From assembly GCA_004335635.1 (NCBI GenBank), contig QAXH01006054.1, positions 1,049-34,512 of the forward strand: DNA of 33,464 nt, given 5' to 3'. Below, piece by piece: positions 31,872 to 33,464 of this stretch. Below the pieces are notes generated by a model. It had not been told where the DNA came from. It ran no database searches and saw only the letters and a program-made list of their open reading frames with translations. The position numbers and the translations under genes were made by a program. This stretch comes from Chloromonas sp. AAM2. Its lineage: Eukaryota > Chlorophyta > Chlorophyceae > Chlamydomonadales > Chlamydomonadaceae. The first letter of the stretch is position 1. Each line of letters starts with the position of its first letter.

Positions 31872-32957
31872 CGCCACGTATGTTTACTAAAGCCGCCGGT
31901 GCGACCATCTTAAAGTAAGCCGATTTCGTCCGTGGCAAGTCCTGCTTTTCTATTGCCAACCCTTCTCCAGTTGATCCGCGGTTTGTAGGTAGAAAACGGA
32001 CACCTTCGTCTTCGAGCGACTCCTGCATATTTAAGCTCACAACCATGCGCCACAGCAAACATGCCCCCAGCTTCCGCCTCACCGCTTCACTGCGCATGCC
32101 GTTCACCTTGGCGCTGTGGCGTTCTCCATGTAGCCAAGCTGGTAATGAATACACTACAGCTGCAGGCCTTTGCTGTCTGCTGACAGCTCCAGTGGCCACC
32201 TGCCTGTCCGCAATTTAGGTCTGTGGTTTCTGAAGGCCTGCAGGAGTCACTGCCCCCTACCAACCAAAAGACAACTGAACCCAAAGACAACTGGGGCTCA
32301 GATGTGCACTGTAATCGATCACTGATTTTGCTCAAGGTATGGGAGGTTACACGGGCTGCCCAGGCGATTATGTAACTAATGTAAAATGAGTTTGTCTCAG
32401 AAGTAGGCTCGCTGCAACCTTGGCATGGTCAAGTTGCATTGTGCATTACATGCCTGCCCTTGAGCCCGCCGTAATCAGTCACTGTCGTTACAAGAGGGGC
32501 ATTGTCCTCGAGCGCCAGTCAGAGTGCCAGCTGCCCACAGGATGGTTCGAAGTAACATGAACTAACAAGGCCTTGACCGTTCTTACAGAAAGCGACATGT
32601 TGAAAGATGGTTGTTTGGCAGTTCTGGGACAGTTCTTGTGTGACTCCCAGTCCGCAGTGCCCCCAGTCTCCCCTCAGTCCTCAGTGCGTTTGTTATACAG
32701 TCGTCTTGTTGGAGCGCAGGCCATGTCACGAAACTTTTAAAGTTATTTACCTGCATTCGGTTCGCAATTCTGGGTGAGTGGGTTTTCTTCCGGTCCACAA
32801 ACCAAGGAGCACAGCATAGTGATGCATTCTGCAGCTTGCTGCCGGATGAACCGTTCGTATAGTTGGCATGAGTTGAACAATAGTTGACTGAGTATGTTGT
32901 CCGAGTTGGCATAGTAACAAACAGCCATGGCAGCAGCATGTAGCAGCAGTCATCCAA
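31872..32957. other. Spacer between RPC7 and the methyltransferase-like gene
   Basis: Holds the RPC7 promoter (right of 31839) and the 3' UTR of the next minus-strand gene. No coding segment in it resembles a known protein. Confidence 0.5.
32583..32587 (-). terminator. Candidate poly(A) signal TGTAA
   Basis: The first minus-strand TGTAA downstream of the stop at 32958, 370 bases away. This is a plausible 3' UTR length for a chlorophyte gene. Confidence 0.35.
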
Positions 32958-33464
32958 TCACATTCTGAGGTACAGATCCAGCAGTACAACGGCACTCTTA
33001 AGCAAGTGCTTCCGTTCCACTCTGTAGTGTAGCGCGGCTATGTGCCGTGCGTCTGCCCCGCTCTGCACCGTGAGGGCAGCCAACTCCTGCTCATCTGCTT
33101 CCAACGAAGTGCCACACTCTGCGACCAGGCAGGAGAAAAGACCACCATCAACACACATGAATAGTGCAGGCATGGCTTGCCTTTGACCTTCTGACTTCAC
33201 CGTTCTTTCTGTCTTCCTTGTTGAGGGTATGCTAGGATGGTAGCCTCGGTGTAACCTGCTCGGTGTAACCTGCTGTGATTTCCACGTACTCATCTGTGAA
33301 TGCAACTCGCTGTATTTTGTGTACAACCCAGTAGGCTGGTGGATTTCGCGCTCCTGTAAGCCTCACCTTCCAGCTGTTCTATACACTGACGCCGCAACTC
33401 CGCAGCAAGTTCAAGGTCCGCCGCCGTCCCGCCCCCCGGCCCCGCCTCCGCCCCCGCCGCCGCC
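32958..33464 (-). CDS. SET-domain methyltransferase-like protein, C-terminal two exons (5' part outside window)
   Basis: Exons 33464-33367 (open at the window edge) and 33118-32958, joined in phase 1 by a GT-AG intron. After a Gly-rich linker they encode AADLELAAELRRQCIEQLE followed by CGTSLEADEQELAA, ARHIAALHYRVERKHLL and a final hydrophobic helix. The pattern T-S-L-E-x-D-E-x-x-L followed by A-x-x-Y-R-x-x-x-K-x-x-L is typical of the Rubisco-LSMT substrate-binding domain that follows SET in plant LSMT and SETD3-like lysine methyltransferases. The catalytic SET domain would be to the right of the window. The identification rests on this short tail only. Confidence 0.6.

Noticed and set aside
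1..33464. tRNA, rRNA or other structured RNA genes
   Set aside because: Scanning both strands by eye for tRNA A/B boxes and rRNA cores gave nothing convincing; a covariance-model search would be decisive.

Overview
The window looks like nuclear DNA of a green alga, probably a chlamydomonadalean chlorophyte (inference; species not determined). The evidence is intron-dense genes with short exons (54-190 nt is common) and GT-AG junctions whose phases chain exactly, a chloroplast-type K+/H+ antiporter, a plant-type KAPP phosphatase, TGTAA motifs downstream of two stop codons, Q/G/P-rich low-complexity coding inserts, Copia remnants and many minisatellites in introns. No operons, Shine-Dalgarno sites or CRISPR arrays are present. 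Gene models were assembled by eye from splice sites, reading-frame phase and family motifs.

Layout, left to right. (1) <54-7449, minus: KEA1/KEA2-type plastid K+ efflux antiporter, at least 15 exons, C-terminus outside the window, with a GC-AG intron. (2) 7450-10913: mostly featureless, apart from an isolated plus-strand exon at 9131-9318 encoding a Myb/SANT-like repeat. (3) 10914-16292, minus: a WD40-repeat protein with a Q/G-rich C-terminal exon. One of its introns holds a 56-bp minisatellite and an assembly gap (11881-11970). (4) About 16927-17169, minus: C-terminal exon of an unidentified small protein with a C-terminal membrane segment. (5) 18431-24209, plus: complete KAPP-like protein (membrane anchor + FHA + PP2C; eight exons, predicted 962 aa). 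(6) 25475 to about 27000: degenerate Ty1/Copia retrotransposon pieces in two orientations, then a possible LTR and a hairpin-rich, transposon-end-like segment near 27470-27560. (7) 27829-31839, minus: complete seven-exon gene for the RNA polymerase III subunit RPC7/RPC31 (predicted 243 aa). (8) 32958->33464, minus: last two exons of a protein resembling the C-terminal domain of SET-domain (Rubisco LSMT/SETD3-like) lysine methyltransferases.

The genes do not form one pathway. They are unrelated housekeeping and signalling genes (plastid ion balance, phosphoprotein signalling, Pol III transcription, protein methylation) separated by repeat-rich spacers. No convincing new multi-gene system is visible. 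The observations most worth checking are the algal KAPP, the GC-AG intron, the telomere-like motifs in the RPC7 leader, a partial exon duplication in KEA, and several repeats placed against splice sites or promoters.
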